Assembly: GCA_012719545.1 (NCBI GenBank)
Contig: JAAYAD010000078.1
Location: 1-64,000, forward strand
From: Clostridiaceae bacterium
Lineage (GTDB): Bacteria; Bacillota; Clostridia; DSM-8532
Direction of reading: 5' to 3'
Length of the DNA: 64,000 nt
Positions 25,954-36,336 of the stretch are shown in pieces. Position numbers and translations under genes: made by a program. The notes below the pieces were generated by a model. The model was not told the DNA's origin. It searched no databases and saw only the letters and a program-made list of their open reading frames with translations. Each line of letters opens with the position of its first letter. Position 1 is the stretch's first letter.

Positions 25954-26739
25954 ATGCAGATATTAAAGGTAAATAAGCTGACTAAATCCTTCGGGGGTTT
26001 AACAGCAGTTTCAAATGTAAATATGGAGCTTAATCAGGGTGAACTCGTCGGTTTAATAGGTCCTAACGGAGCAGGAAAAACCACTGTGTTCAACCTTCTT
26101 ACAGGTATTTATGTACCTACTTCCGGTACTATTACCCTTTTTAAGGATGGCAAGGAGAAAAAGCTTAATGGATTGCCCCCCTATACCATCTGCCAGTCAG
26201 GCCTTGCAAGAACCTTCCAGAACATTCGCCTGTTTAAGGATTTAACTGTACTTGATAACGTGCGTATTGCAATGCATTCAAATGTAAAATACGGGCTCTT
26301 TTCAAGTTTCTTGCAGCTTCCTTCCTGTAAAAAGGAAGAAAAAGAACTTATTGAAAAAAGTATGGAGCTATTAAAGATATTCCATCTTGAGCATAAGAAG
26401 GATGAGTTGGCAAAGAACCTTCCTTATGGTGAGCAAAGACATCTTGAAATTATACGCGCCCTTGCCACCGATCCCGTACTGTTGCTTCTCGATGAGCCTG
26501 CGGCAGGCATGAACCCTGCTGAAACAGCACAGCTTACCGAGTCCATAAGCTGGATCAGGGAAAAATACAATCTGACCATTCTTCTCATTGAACACGATAT
26601 GTCTCTGGTTATGAAAATCTGTGAGCGGATCTATGTTTTGGATTATGGCATGGTTATTGCTCATGGTACTCCGGATGAGATAAAAAACAATAAACGTGTT
26701 ATTGAAGCTTACTTGGGGGAGGATATGAGTAATGCTTGA
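25954..26739 (+). CDS. livG: Branched-chain amino-acid ABC transporter ATP-binding protein LivG
   Basis: This 261-residue cytoplasmic ATPase powers the Liv transporter. Walker A is GPNGAGKTT near residue 33. The signature motif is replaced by the LivG-type LPYGEQRHLEI, Walker B is LLLLDEPAAGMNP, and the switch His is in LLIEHDMSLV. The LARTFQNIRLFKDLTVLDNV segment is characteristic of the LivG/LivF clade. A strong GGGAGG site precedes the ATG. It overlaps livF by eight bases. Confidence 0.96.
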   Translation: MQILKVNKLTKSFGGLTAVSNVNMELNQGELVGLIGPNGAGKTTVFNLLTGIYVPTSGTITLFKDGKEKKLNGLPPYTICQSGLARTFQNIRLFKDLTVLDNVRIAMHSNVKYGLFSSFLQLPSCKKEEKELIEKSMELLKIFHLEHKKDELAKNLPYGEQRHLEIIRALATDPVLLLLDEPAAGMNPAETAQLTESISWIREKYNLTILLIEHDMSLVMKICERIYVLDYGMVIAHGTPDEIKNNKRVIEAYLGEDMSNA

Positions 26740-27436
26740 AATTAAGAATTTGGATGTGCATTATGGAGTGATCCATGCCCTTAAAAATATTTCATTAAAG
26801 GTTAATGACGGTGAAATTGTTACTCTCATTGGCGCAAACGGTGCAGGTAAAACAACTACCTTAAGGACAATATCAGGTTTAAAAAAGCCTACAAATGGGG
26901 AAATATTATTAGACGGAGTTAATATAACCGGCACCAACGCGCAGGAACGGGTAAAAATGGGAATCTCTCATGTACCTGAGGGGCGCAGGATTTTTGCTAA
27001 AATGACTGTACTTGAAAATCTTGAACTGGGAGCTTACCTCAGAAAGGATAAGGCAGGAATAGAAAAAGACCTGAAAATGGTTTATGAGCGCTTCCCTATC
27101 CTTGAAAAAAGGAAGAAGCAGGCGGCTGGCACATTGTCAGGCGGTGAGCAGCAGATGCTTGCCATTGGCCGAGCTCTTATGAGCAGACCAAAAATTCTTT
27201 TCCTCGACGAACCCTCAATGGGGCTGGCGCCATTACTGGTTCAGGAAATTTTCAATATAATTAAGGACATAAATCAGTCGGGAACAACAATATTATTAGT
27301 TGAGCAGAATGCGAGCATGGCTCTTCAGATTGCAGACCATGCATACGTGATGGAAACAGGAAGCATAACCCTTTCCGGCACAGGGGCCGAACTGATGCAA
27401 AGTGAGGATATTAAAAAAGCATATTTAGGAGGTTAG
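26732..27436 (+). CDS. livF: Branched-chain amino-acid ABC transporter ATP-binding protein LivF
   Basis: This 234-residue ATPase is the partner of LivG. Walker A is GANGAGKTT, the signature is LSGGEQQMLAIGRAL, Walker B is ILFLDEPSMGLAP and the His loop is replaced by LLVEQNASMAL, as is usual for LivF. It is translated from an ATG that overlaps the livG 3' end by eight bases. The CBS-ACT gene begins four bases after its stop, so that gene is most likely part of the same operon. Confidence 0.96.
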   Translation: MLEIKNLDVHYGVIHALKNISLKVNDGEIVTLIGANGAGKTTTLRTISGLKKPTNGEILLDGVNITGTNAQERVKMGISHVPEGRRIFAKMTVLENLELGAYLRKDKAGIEKDLKMVYERFPILEKRKKQAAGTLSGGEQQMLAIGRALMSRPKILFLDEPSMGLAPLLVQEIFNIIKDINQSGTTILLVEQNASMALQIADHAYVMETGSITLSGTGAELMQSEDIKKAYLGG

Positions 27437-27440
27437 TGTT

Positions 27441-28082
27441 ATGTTTGTCAGAAACAAAATGACCGCAAACCCATTTACAATCTCCGCTGATCAAACAATT
27501 CCCGACGCACAGGAAATTATGATGCAGCACGGTGTACGGCGATTACCTGTTATGAAGAACGGAAAGCTGGTAGGTATAGTTTCCAAAGAAGATATAGTTC
27601 AGGCCTCCCCCTCTAAGGCTACCACCTTCAGTATGGGTGAGATAACTTATCTGCTTGCAAAGACAAAAATAAGCCAGATTATGTCCAAAAATCTCATTAC
27701 CATCTCGCCAAATGCACTTTTAGAGGAAGCTGCCACTTTAATGCGGGACAACGGAGTAAGCTTTTTGCCTGTAGTGGAAAATGACAAACTGGTTGGAATT
27801 ATTACCGAAAGTGATATTTTCGATTCCTTTATAGAGCTTCTTGGATTCCGTGAACACGGTACAAGGCTCACTATCGAGGTTGATGACGCACCTGGCATTA
27901 TGTCCAACCTTACAAGGATAATTGGTGACTACGGCGCCAATATCACTCATGTCGCAGTTTACAGAGGTGCAAATGGAAAGAGCGCTATTGTAATAGGAAT
28001 TAACACTCTTAATACTGCTGATATTGAAAAGGCTATAGAAAACAACGGATTTAAAATATTATACAAGCTTCAGAACAAGTAA
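27441..28082 (+). CDS. CBS-pair plus ACT-domain protein at the end of the liv operon
   Basis: This 213-residue cytoplasmic protein has two CBS motifs (about 1-60: MTANPFTISADQTIPDAQEIMMQHGVRRLPVMKNGKLVGIV; about 75-130: MSKNLITISPNALLEEAATLMRDNGVSFLPVV). A C-terminal ACT domain follows (about 142-213: RLTIEVDDAPGIMSNLTRIIGDYGANITHV). It resembles the AcuB group. CBS pairs usually bind adenine nucleotides and ACT domains often bind amino acids. Its position four bases after livF, behind AGGAGG, suggests it senses energy state and a branched-chain amino acid in connection with uptake. That link is inference. Confidence 0.85.
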   Translation: MFVRNKMTANPFTISADQTIPDAQEIMMQHGVRRLPVMKNGKLVGIVSKEDIVQASPSKATTFSMGEITYLLAKTKISQIMSKNLITISPNALLEEAATLMRDNGVSFLPVVENDKLVGIITESDIFDSFIELLGFREHGTRLTIEVDDAPGIMSNLTRIIGDYGANITHVAVYRGANGKSAIVIGINTLNTADIEKAIENNGFKILYKLQNK

Positions 28083-28102
28083 GTGCAATAAAAAATAAAA
28101 GG

Positions 28103-28127
28103 CGGTTTCCTTAAGAAACCGTTTTTT
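28103..28127 (+). terminator. Terminator of the liv operon
   Basis: A 7-bp stem (CGGTTTC / GAAACCG) with a 5-base loop is followed by TTTTTTATTTT, 20 bases after the CBS-ACT gene. It ends the liv unit. In the remainder of the 28083-28403 gap I see only the promoter-like element near 28364. Confidence 0.9.
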
Positions 28128-28363
28128 ATTTTATGTTTTGAAATGTGTCATCTCCTATTGTACTTTAAGTTCCTTTCATCCTTGCTCAATTGCCTCACTC
28201 CTCTCAAGTTTTTACATTGCAGATTTAAACGTAATGCCCTTTTTAGAGCCTTTACGCCATAAAGCAGAGCAAAACGTTTGGTATAAGGAATAAAGCAAAG
28301 TGCTATTTTCCAGGGATACCAATTTATTCTTCAATGCTCCTGAATATCGAGATATGTCGAAAT

Positions 28364-28373
28364 GTGCTATAAT
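28364..28373 (+). promoter_or_regulatory. Extended -10 promoter candidate for the beta-CASP nuclease gene
   Basis: TGTGCTATAAT lies about 30 bases upstream of the ATG at 28404. It contains TG, one base and TATAAT, an extended -10 element. No convincing -35 box is present at the standard distance. Confidence 0.45.
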
Positions 28374-28403
28374 TAAGAAAAAATATAGCAAAGGTGTCTT
28401 ATT

Positions 28404-30056
28404 ATGAAAATACGTTTTCTGGGTGCAGCTTCATCGGTTACAGGTTCATGCCACTTAATAACAACCGGCAAGTATAAATTTTTGCTGGATTGCGGTCTAT
28501 ATCAGGGAAACGATGATTTGGACGAGCTTAATGCAAGGGAATTTGAATTTGACCCTGCCGAGATTGATTTTATGCTTTTAAGCCATGCCCATATTGACCA
28601 TAGCGGTAGGATTCCCCTTCTTGTAAAACGTGGATTTAAGGGCAGGATTTATTGTACCGATGCCACTGCTGACCTGCTTAAAATAATGCTGACAGACAGT
28701 GCATCCATACAGGAAAAGGAGACAGAATGGAAAAACCGGAAGAATCTTCGGGCAGGAAGACCTGTTGTAGAACCTCTTTACACAGTCAGTGATGCTTCCG
28801 CAGCCCTGAACCATATTACACCCGTACTGTATAATCAGCAGATAGAAATAAATGACGAAGTAAGTGTTGTATTTAACGATGCAGGGCACATTCTTGGTTC
28901 GTCAATCATTGAGATGTTTATAACAGAAAACAATGATGTTTCAAAAATTGTATATTCAGGGGATCTGGGAGTTAAGGGAAAGCCTATTTTGAGAGACCCC
29001 ACTATAATAAAAAAGGCTGATTTTCTTATCATGGAATCAACCTACGGAAACCGGGTACACCAGAAAAACTCCAATGGAATTGAAAAGCTAATTGAAATTA
29101 TTCTTAAAACCATAAGGCGCGGAGGCAATGTTATAATTCCTTCATTTGCTGTTGGACGAACCCAGGAACTTATTTACGAGCTTAACCGCTTTTATGAGGA
29201 GCATGAGGATTACAAGGAACAGCTGAAGGACATTTTCGTTTATATAGACAGCCCAATGGCAACCTCAGCAACAGAGATATTCCGAAGAAACGTACAGGCT
29301 TTTGATGATGAAACTAAGGCATATATTCTTCGAGGCAATCATCCACTTGATTTTAAGAATCTTAAATTTACAAGAACAGTTGAAGAATCCGTAGCCCTTA
29401 ACAATGATCCCACACCAAAGGTCATTATATCTTCCAGCGGCATGTGCGAGGCCGGAAGAATCAAGCACCATTTAAAGCATAACCTTTGGAACCCCAAGTC
29501 AAGCATAGTGTTTGTAGGATATCAGGCAGTGGGTACTTTAGGACGCTCCCTGTTAAACGGGGATAAAAAGGTTACTATTTTCGGCGAGAAAATAAATGTA
29601 GAAGCAGAGATATACAACCTGGAGGGATTCTCCGGACATGCAGACCAAGACGGGCTTCTTGAATGGCTTTCAGGCTTTATAAAAAGGCCGTCTAAAGTAT
29701 TTTTGGTCCATGGTGAGGATGAGGCAAAAAAAGAATTTGCAAGACTTGCTAAGGAAGTTTTGGGTTATGACTTAATAGTTGTGGAAGGAGATACAGAATA
29801 TACTTTATCAAAACATGAAATTGTATCGGTGGATCAAGTCAAAAATGAGCTTCTGTCTCCTGAATACCTGGCTAATGTGAAGAATAAGATATCCTTTATT
29901 CACAGCTACCTTGAGAATATTTTATATAATACGCATCTGGCTTTGGGAAGCAATCTTTCTCCCGACCAGATTGCAAATATAAATAATACGTTACTTGAGC
30001 TTGAAAAGCATACCTTCAGCTTAGGCTCCTCTATGCTTCTTAAATCAGAGGCTTGA
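28404..30056 (+). CDS. Metallo-beta-lactamase-fold, beta-CASP family RNA nuclease
   Basis: This 550-residue cytoplasmic enzyme is of the YSH1/CPSF-like type and probably processes or degrades RNA. The metal-binding motif is SHAHIDHSGRIP near residue 58. Further metal ligands lie in DAGHILGSS and YSGDLGVKG, and the beta-CASP insert is at about 215-370. The RNA-metabolism motifs ISSSGMCEAGRIKHHL and GFSGHADQDGLLEWL, then FLVHGE, are present. About 75 residues after the usual end form an extra helical C-terminal tail. The gene is monocistronic. An AAAGGTG site precedes the ATG. The specific RNA target is unknown. Confidence 0.93.
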   Translation: MKIRFLGAASSVTGSCHLITTGKYKFLLDCGLYQGNDDLDELNAREFEFDPAEIDFMLLSHAHIDHSGRIPLLVKRGFKGRIYCTDATADLLKIMLTDSASIQEKETEWKNRKNLRAGRPVVEPLYTVSDASAALNHITPVLYNQQIEINDEVSVVFNDAGHILGSSIIEMFITENNDVSKIVYSGDLGVKGKPILRDPTIIKKADFLIMESTYGNRVHQKNSNGIEKLIEIILKTIRRGGNVIIPSFAVGRTQELIYELNRFYEEHEDYKEQLKDIFVYIDSPMATSATEIFRRNVQAFDDETKAYILRGNHPLDFKNLKFTRTVEESVALNNDPTPKVIISSSGMCEAGRIKHHLKHNLWNPKSSIVFVGYQAVGTLGRSLLNGDKKVTIFGEKINVEAEIYNLEGFSGHADQDGLLEWLSGFIKRPSKVFLVHGEDEAKKEFARLAKEVLGYDLIVVEGDTEYTLSKHEIVSVDQVKNELLSPEYLANVKNKISFIHSYLENILYNTHLALGSNLSPDQIANINNTLLELEKHTFSLGSSMLLKSEA

Positions 30057-30142
30057 ACTACTGCCTGAGGCAGACCCTTTTAATGTATCTCTTTGATTCC
30101 TTTAATTGAATTCCTTAATTTGAAAAAAGATATCGATAAATA

Positions 30143-30180
30143 AGCCCCCATGCCAAATGTCCTGGGGGCTGTAATTTTTT
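30143..30180 (+). terminator. Terminator of the beta-CASP nuclease gene
   Basis: An 8-bp stem (AGCCCCCA / TGGGGGCT) with a 12-base loop is followed by GTAATTTTTTT. It is 86 bases past the stop codon. The 30057-30408 gap contains this and the opposing V-ATPase terminator, and nothing else that I can recognise. Confidence 0.88.
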
Positions 30181-30334
30181 TATCTTTTGAAGCAATATAA
30201 TTATATTTATTTAACTAAGTTTCTGATCAATTCAAGCTATCTTATAATTTAAGAATAAAAATGTTCAAAAATGCTATACTTTAGGACAAATGAGATAGTG
30301 TTTACGGCTGTTAAATCCGAATACCAATATGAGC

Positions 30335-30358
30335 AAAAAGCACCCTTTATAAGGGTGC
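30335..30358 (-). terminator. Terminator of the V-ATPase operon
   Basis: In the minus direction an 8-bp GC-rich stem (GCACCCTT / AAGGGTGC, 3-base loop) is followed by TTTTT. It lies about 50 bases past the stop of the subunit D gene, the last gene of the operon. Confidence 0.88.
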
Positions 30359-30408
30359 CGCTTTCGATATCGCTAATTATTGTTTTATCAAATACACCAA
30401 GCCTTTAA

Positions 30409-31065
30409 TTACTTGTTTTTATAACTATGGGCCTGCTCCAGCATCATGTCCTTGACCTTCATAAGGCGGGTGAGGTTTCCGCGCTCATTTTCGTCAAGCT
30501 TCATGACAATATATTTTATGGTTTCCTCCATGTTTGGAATCATGACGTATTCCAGAGCATTAACCCTGCGGCGGGTCTTTTCAATTTCATCTGCCATGAG
30601 CTGTGCTGTCTTTTCAAGTTCTGCAAGCCTCAGAAGGTGCGGGAGCACCTCCGACAAAGCAACTATTGCTCCGTCCAGTTCACCGGATGTGTTCGCAAAG
30701 CCGTATGGGAAAATATCTCCTTCGCTCTGCCCCTCGGTTGAGAACTCAAAAACCGGAACCTCGACGCTCATGACATTTCTGGAAGATGCCTTTAAAGTTA
30801 CCTTCTGTTTGGGATAAATAAGGGCTTCCTCAAGATGAGCGTCACTCATTAGAGCGCGTGCCATTACAAACCTGGAATGAACGTCCATCAGCATCTTTTC
30901 GACAATTTCACGTTCCTTCCGGTTTTCCCTTACAACTTCCAGAAACTTTTTCATAAGCTCATCGCGCTTGTCTTTGAGCAGCTTATGTCCCCGCCTGGCG
31001 GTTTTAAGCCTTTTTTTGAGGTTTGTCAACACCATGCGGGTTGGATTGACGTTGAGCCTTGCCAT
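30409..31065 (-). CDS. ntpD: V/A-type ATP synthase subunit D
   Basis: This 218-residue central-stalk subunit couples rotation of the membrane ring to the A3B3 head. The N-terminus [41 protein letters not shown] and the C-terminal [44 protein letters not shown] are diagnostic. Both termini are long helices that form the coiled-coil shaft. It is the last gene of the operon, 24 bases after subunit B, and a terminator follows. Confidence 0.96.
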   Translation of the reverse strand: MARLNVNPTRMVLTNLKKRLKTARRGHKLLKDKRDELMKKFLEVVRENRKEREIVEKMLMDVHSRFVMARALMSDAHLEEALIYPKQKVTLKASSRNVMSVEVPVFEFSTEGQSEGDIFPYGFANTSGELDGAIVALSEVLPHLLRLAELEKTAQLMADEIEKTRRRVNALEYVMIPNMEETIKYIVMKLDENERGNLTRLMKVKDMMLEQAHSYKNK

Positions 31066-31089
31066 GCTTTAAACTCCTTCTTACCCGCT

Positions 31090-32490
31090 TTATGATCCGC
31101 TTGCAACAGGCTTGGATGCTTTATCGGGATGATATTTTTCAATCAGTTCAGTCTTAATTCTCTTAAGCTCGGCTACAGGAAGTATGGACAACAATTCCCA
31201 GCCAAGGTTCAATGTTTCCTCTATGCTGCGGTCGGTGTCATAGCCCTGAGATACATACCGCTTCTCAAATGCATCAGAGAACTTGGCATAGAGCTTATCA
31301 ACATCTGTCAGAGCAGCTTCACCGAGAATTGCAGCCAATTCCTTGCTTTCCTTACCACGTGCGTAAGCAGCAAACAACTGGTTCATTGTATCGGCGTGGT
31401 CCTCCCTGGTCTTGCCCTTGCCTATACCCTTGTCCTTAAGACGGGACAGTGAAGGCAATACGTCAATGGGAGGTGTAAGACCCTTCTTGTAAAGCTCACG
31501 GCTTAAGATAATCTGACCTTCAGTAATATATCCTGTAAGGTCAGGGATTGGGTGGGTCTTGTCGTCCTCAGGCATGGTAAGTATGGGTATAAGGGTAATG
31601 GAACCCTCCTTGCCTCTTATACGGCCTGCGCGTTCATACAATGTAGCAAGGTCGGTGTAAAGATATCCGGGATAGCCGCGGCGGCCCGGAACTTCTTTAC
31701 GGGCAGCGGATACTTCACGCAATGCCTCGGCGTAGTTTGTTATATCAGTCAAAATTACAAGAACATGCATGTCCTTTTCAAATGCAAGGTATTCAGCAGC
31801 AGTCAGCGCCATACGGGGAGTTGCTATACGCTCAACGGCCGGGTCATTGGCAAGATTCATAAACAGTACGGCACGCTCGATAGCTCCTGTACGTCTGAAG
31901 TCGCTGATAAAGAAGTCGGCCTCTTCAAAGGTAATACCTATGGCAGCAAATACAACCGCGAATTTGCTGTCGGTTCCAAGAACCTTAGCCTGACGTGCTA
32001 TCTGTGCCGCCAGGTCTGCATGGGGCAAACCTGATGCGGAGAATATGGGCAGCTTCTGACCGCGTACCAGGGTATTAAGTCCGTCAATTGCGGATATACC
32101 AGTCTGGATAAACTCATTGGGATAGTCACGTGCTGTGGGGTTCATGGGAAGACCATTTATGTCCAAACGCTTTTCAGGTATTATCGGAGGCCCGTTGTCT
32201 ATGGGTTTTCCAAGGCCGTCAAAGACTCTTCCCAACATATCAAGGGAAACAGGCAGCTCAAGGTTTCGGCCCAGGAAACGAACCTTGCTGTTGGATAAGT
32301 TGATACCAACCGCATTTTCAAACAACTGTACCAGCGCGGTTGTACCGTCAACCTCAAGAACTCTGCAACGCCTTATTTCGCCATTTGCAAGCTCTATCTC
32401 ACCCAACTCATTGTAGGTAACCCCTTCTACATTGCGGACAACCATCAATGGTCCTGCTACTTCAGCTATAGAACGATATTCTTTAAGCAT
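31090..32490 (-). CDS. ntpB: V/A-type ATP synthase subunit B
   Basis: This 466-residue non-catalytic head subunit alternates with subunit [24 protein letters not shown] opens the beta-barrel domain. The nucleotide-fold core contains [28 protein letters not shown] in place of a P-loop, as is normal for B. The segment [62 protein letters not shown] is highly conserved. A clear AGGAG-type site precedes the ATG, and it follows subunit A by 31 bases. Confidence 0.97.
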   Translation of the reverse strand: MLKEYRSIAEVAGPLMVVRNVEGVTYNELGEIELANGEIRRCRVLEVDGTTALVQLFENAVGINLSNSKVRFLGRNLELPVSLDMLGRVFDGLGKPIDNGPPIIPEKRLDINGLPMNPTARDYPNEFIQTGISAIDGLNTLVRGQKLPIFSASGLPHADLAAQIARQAKVLGTDSKFAVVFAAIGITFEEADFFISDFRRTGAIERAVLFMNLANDPAVERIATPRMALTAAEYLAFEKDMHVLVILTDITNYAEALREVSAARKEVPGRRGYPGYLYTDLATLYERAGRIRGKEGSITLIPILTMPEDDKTHPIPDLTGYITEGQIILSRELYKKGLTPPIDVLPSLSRLKDKGIGKGKTREDHADTMNQLFAAYARGKESKELAAILGEAALTDVDKLYAKFSDAFEKRYVSQGYDTDRSIEETLNLGWELLSILPVAELKRIKTELIEKYHPDKASKPVASGS

Positions 32491-32521
32491 TTCGCTATTT
32501 CTCCTTTCTTAAGACGGGTTA

Positions 32522-34294
32522 CTACCTGCCGTCCTGGCTTGTCAAGGCTTCAATCTGGCTGTTCAGCTCTTCCTCAACCTGAGCAAATACTGTATTCATT
32601 TCTTCATGCGGTACGTACTTAAGTCTCGCTATTTTCTCTCTTACAGGCATTGAGAAGAGAGCATCTATGGACGCACCCTTTTTAACAGCCTCCTGGCCAT
32701 TGTAGTAGAATGCCAGAATTATTTTAAGCATCCAGTACTGCTTATCAAGAGAGCTGTAAGTATCAACTTCATTAAAGGCATTCTGCTGCAGATAGTCTTC
32801 ACGAATGGATCTGGCTGCTTCCAGGGTTACTCTGTCCATTGGAGACAGGGCATCCACACCAACCAGCTGGACAATTTCCTGAAGCTCTGCTTCTTCCTGC
32901 AGAATTCTCATCATATCTGCGCGATACTTGTTCCAATCCCTTGACACATTCTTGCGGTACCATTCTGTTAACCTGTCCTGATAAAGGGAGTAGCTTGTAA
33001 GCCAGTTGATGGCAGGGAAATGACGCCTGTATGAAAGGTTGTAGTCAAGTCCCCAGAATACCTTTACAATTCTCAATGTCGCCTGGGTTACGGGCTCTGA
33101 AAGGTCACCGCCAGGTGGTGAAACAGCACCGATTGCGCTTATGGCACCTGTTCTCTCTTCCGAACCAAGTGTTCTTACCTTTCCTGCACGTTCATAGAAC
33201 TGGGAAAGACGAGAAGACAGATAAGCGGGATAGCCTTCTTCACCAGGCATTTCTTCAAGACGACCGGACATTTCGCGGAGAGCTTCAGCCCAACGGGATG
33301 TGGAGTCCGCCATAAGGGCAACTGTATAACCCATATCCCTGAAATATTCCGCAATTGTTATACCTGTGTATATTGAGGCTTCACGAGCCGCAACAGGCAT
33401 GTCCGAAGTGTTTGCTATAAGAACGGTACGTTTCATAAGAGGATGCCCTGTTTTAGGATCCTTAAGCTCAGGGAATTCTCTTAAAACGTCGGTCATTTCG
33501 TTTCCGCGTTCACCGCAGCCTATATATACAACCAGATCGGCTTCCGCCCACTTGGCAAGCTGGTGCTGTACAACGGTTTTTCCGCTTCCGAAAGGTCCCG
33601 GAATTGCAGCAACACCGCCTGAAGCTATTGGGAAGAGAGTATCAATTACACGCTGTCCAGTAATAAGCGGTTCGGTGGGAGCAAGCTTTTCCTTGTAGGG
33701 GCGTGCCTTTCTTACAGGCCACTTCTGCATAAGGGTAAGCTCATGCACCTTACCGTCATTGCCCTTAACCCTTGCAACTGTTGAATCAACAGTAAACTCA
33801 CCGGATTCTATACTCTCAATTGTTCCTTCAATGCCATAAGGCACCAGAATACGATGCTGGAAAATTTCATTTTCCTGAACAACGCCTATAATGTCTCCGG
33901 CCACTACTTTGTCCCCAGCCTTAACGGTGGGATTAAAGGGCCATTTTTTTGTTCTGTCAAGTGCGTTCAACTGGACTCCCCGGGTGATATTGTTGCCGGT
34001 TAGGAGACGCATTGCATCCAGAGGTCTTTGAATACCGTCAAAAATATTCTCAATAAGTCCGGGGCCAAGCTCCACACTTAAAGGCTCCCGTGTTGAAACT
34101 ACTATTTCGCCGGGGCCAAGTCCTGAAGTTTCCTCGTAAACCTGAATGGATGCTCTGTCCTCGTGTATTTCGAGGATTTCTCCAATCAACTTCTTTTCAG
34201 ATACATGCACCACGTCCAGCATATTGCTGTCCCGCATATTCTCTGCAACAACCAAAGGTCCGGACACCTTAACGATTCTGCCTTGATTCATCAT
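32522..34294 (-). CDS. ntpA: V/A-type ATP synthase catalytic subunit A
   Basis: This 590-residue catalytic subunit hydrolyses or makes ATP. The P-loop is [17 protein letters not shown] near residue 230, followed by [21 protein letters not shown]. The 'non-homologous region' insert expected in V/A-type A subunits lies at about 115-190. [34 protein letters not shown] is also typical. Two adjacent ATG codons occur at 34294 and 34291. AAAGGA is well spaced from the first, so I use that. The length is normal. Confidence 0.98.
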   Translation of the reverse strand: MMNQGRIVKVSGPLVVAENMRDSNMLDVVHVSEKKLIGEILEIHEDRASIQVYEETSGLGPGEIVVSTREPLSVELGPGLIENIFDGIQRPLDAMRLLTGNNITRGVQLNALDRTKKWPFNPTVKAGDKVVAGDIIGVVQENEIFQHRILVPYGIEGTIESIESGEFTVDSTVARVKGNDGKVHELTLMQKWPVRKARPYKEKLAPTEPLITGQRVIDTLFPIASGGVAAIPGPFGSGKTVVQHQLAKWAEADLVVYIGCGERGNEMTDVLREFPELKDPKTGHPLMKRTVLIANTSDMPVAAREASIYTGITIAEYFRDMGYTVALMADSTSRWAEALREMSGRLEEMPGEEGYPAYLSSRLSQFYERAGKVRTLGSEERTGAISAIGAVSPPGGDLSEPVTQATLRIVKVFWGLDYNLSYRRHFPAINWLTSYSLYQDRLTEWYRKNVSRDWNKYRADMMRILQEEAELQEIVQLVGVDALSPMDRVTLEAARSIREDYLQQNAFNEVDTYSSLDKQYWMLKIILAFYYNGQEAVKKGASIDALFSMPVREKIARLKYVPHEEMNTVFAQVEEELNSQIEALTSQDGR

Positions 34295-34359
34295 CCTTCA
34301 ATTCCTTTCGCAACATCCGAGGTAACCCGAATAAGAATTTCTATGATTAATTATTTATC

Positions 34360-34680
34360 TCAGTCGTTCTGAGACAGAATATCGGCTCCAACAGCCTTTT
34401 CAACACTTTCCTTGACAGCCTTCATTCCAATACCCAGGGAACCCTTTGTTCCCGGAATAAGGATGATTGCTGGAAAGTAACTGCTCCTGTAGCGCGAAAT
34501 TTCTTCACTTATGTGTACAGCTGTGTCCTCAGTTATATAAATCAGGGAATAGCCGTCTTCAACTATTTTTGTCAGAAGCCCGGGCAGCTCCTCTATTGGG
34601 CCTGTGGGAAAAATATCAAACCCAATGGCTTTAAATCCCAGGATACTGTCCTTATCTCCCATGGCCGCAATTTTATGCAT
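34360..34680 (-). CDS. ntpF: V/A-type ATP synthase subunit F
   Basis: This 106-residue small subunit associates with the central stalk subunit D and can regulate ATPase activity. It opens MHKIAAMGDKDSILGFKAIGFDIFP, which is the conserved start of the family. The middle segment YSLIYITEDTAVHISEEI and the end ILIPGTKGSLGIGM complete the match. Its start overlaps the end of subunit C by eight bases, indicating coupled translation. Confidence 0.95.
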   Translation of the reverse strand: MHKIAAMGDKDSILGFKAIGFDIFPTGPIEELPGLLTKIVEDGYSLIYITEDTAVHISEEISRYRSSYFPAIILIPGTKGSLGIGMKAVKESVEKAVGADILSQND

Positions 34681-35683
34681 ACCCTAACCTCAGCCTTTCT
34701 TTTATAATTTCCTGTGAAATCCTGTTCATAAGCCCTGTAACAATTAACCTTGCATTTTTTATCTCGGTTTCTTTATAGAACAAGTAGGCTATAACAGGTT
34801 CTATGCCCAAGGTTACATACTTATAGCCTTTCATAAACCGGATGATGGAATCATCCAGTATTTTTTCTATTTCTGATAACCCTTCAGGACGGGATAAAGC
34901 TTGTGAAAGCTCAGATGCAAGACTCTCAAGGCCATTTGACTTTAATATCTCAAACAGCTTGTCTGTACCCTGGTCTGAAAGCTCGTCAAACTGATTTTCA
35001 GAAATAGTGCCACCGGCTATAAGGGCTTTTTTTACAAAGTCCTTCGGCATAGAAAGTATCTTTGATCTTACAAAAATACGAATATTGGCCGCATCTATAA
35101 GCCTCTTGACAAGTTCAACCAAAAAGGTTTCCCCTGTGGCCTTTGCATCAGCCATCATGCTTTTATATGAAGCCTTGTCAAGAATTAAATCTATAACCTG
35201 GGGATCCCTGGTTTGACTAAAGGAATCCAGGCTTTCCAAAACAGCCTCGCGCAATATATCAGGAAGCTCATTAAGCTTTCTGTCGGTTATATACCCCAAA
35301 AGCCTCTCAGGCTTAATGGTGCCCATTGGAGACAGGCTTTTTGAAATATCTACACCCAGGAATTCAGCCTTTAGAATAAGCTTGGCATTCAGATAATCAT
35401 ACCGCTTCATAAAAAGATGCACCGGCAGCGGATCTGGTATCATTTCAATAAGAAAGTCATATACTTTCTTCTCCTCTGCGGAAAAAAGTGCCTCAAAATT
35501 GTAGTTGTCCCTGTTGTCGGTATGGTCTGTGCCATAGCCAGATTCAATTAAAAGCTTAGCCGCATCAGAAGGATTGGAAAGTTCCAAAAGCCTTTCCATC
35601 CTGCTCTGGCTTAACAGCTTTGATTCTATTGCACGTATACGTGCTACGGCGTAGGCATAATCCTCTTGTCTGATTCTGGCCAT
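34673..35683 (-). CDS. ntpC: V/A-type ATP synthase subunit C
   Basis: This 336-residue subunit belongs to the V0D/AC39 family. It forms the socket that links the central stalk to the K-ring. The protein is almost entirely helical, starting MARIRQEDYAYAVARIRAIESKLLS and continuing with the repeated three-domain pattern (FEALFSAEEKKVYDFLIEMIPDP, RYDYLNAKLILKAEFLG). I chose the ATG at 35683 because AAGGAG lies seven bases upstream; the in-frame start 54 bases earlier lies inside the subunit E gene. It overlaps subunit F by eight bases. Confidence 0.94.
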   Translation of the reverse strand: MARIRQEDYAYAVARIRAIESKLLSQSRMERLLELSNPSDAAKLLIESGYGTDHTDNRDNYNFEALFSAEEKKVYDFLIEMIPDPLPVHLFMKRYDYLNAKLILKAEFLGVDISKSLSPMGTIKPERLLGYITDRKLNELPDILREAVLESLDSFSQTRDPQVIDLILDKASYKSMMADAKATGETFLVELVKRLIDAANIRIFVRSKILSMPKDFVKKALIAGGTISENQFDELSDQGTDKLFEILKSNGLESLASELSQALSRPEGLSEIEKILDDSIIRFMKGYKYVTLGIEPVIAYLFYKETEIKNARLIVTGLMNRISQEIIKERLRLGYA

Positions 35684-35693
35684 AAAGACTCCT

Positions 35694-36311
35694 TCAACGA
35701 TTTTCTCCAAATAATATTCCGGCAACCTCTGATTCAATAGCAGGTCTTGCTATGTTTAAGATTACCTCCAGGGTGCAGTTTATTTCCATGTCACCGTATC
35801 TTAGTATAAAACCGCCTTTTGAATTCAGTTCTTCCTGCGCTACAACTATTTTGGACTTCTTGCCCAACTGGTTCAATTTCTGATTTATTTCACCGGCAAA
35901 GGATGCTCCAAAACGTTCCTTATCCTTCTTGTTTATAACAAGGACTCCTTCGCCTTCCTCAGCGGAATTTACGAGCATATCCTCGAAGAACTTTCTGTAC
36001 TTGTCATTAGGAAGGGAAGAGATACGATCCAGGGCCATGCTGAAAGCCTCTTCAACCATATCCTGGCGATTCTTTAAGGCCTTTTTCTTATTCTCCAGCT
36101 CAGATACGGCAGCAATGCGTTTCTTTATAAGGAGAGCCTCTTCTTTTGCATTTTCGGTCATAATGGTGACCTTTTGAAAAGCTTCCTTCTCAGCATTGCC
36201 TATAATGCTCTGAGCTTCGCGTCTGGCATCTTCCAGAATCTTATCGCAAAGTTCCCTGGCATCGGCTAATATTTTATCCTTAATCTTTTCGATCCCAATT
36301 GTACCATTCAT
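35694..36311 (-). CDS. ntpE: V/A-type ATP synthase subunit E
   Basis: This 205-residue peripheral-stalk subunit pairs with subunit H (G-type). The N-terminal half is a long charged helix (IEKIKDKILADARELCDKILEDARREAQSIIGNAEKEA) that makes a right-handed coiled coil with its partner. The C-terminal globular head, which contacts subunit B, includes GGFILRYGDMEINCTLEVILNIARPAIESEVAGILF. It lies between subunits K and C in the standard order. Confidence 0.94.
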   Translation of the reverse strand: MNGTIGIEKIKDKILADARELCDKILEDARREAQSIIGNAEKEAFQKVTIMTENAKEEALLIKKRIAAVSELENKKKALKNRQDMVEEAFSMALDRISSLPNDKYRKFFEDMLVNSAEEGEGVLVINKKDKERFGASFAGEINQKLNQLGKKSKIVVAQEELNSKGGFILRYGDMEINCTLEVILNIARPAIESEVAGILFGENR

Positions 36312-36336
36312 TATTTAATAAGCCCCTTTATTTTCA

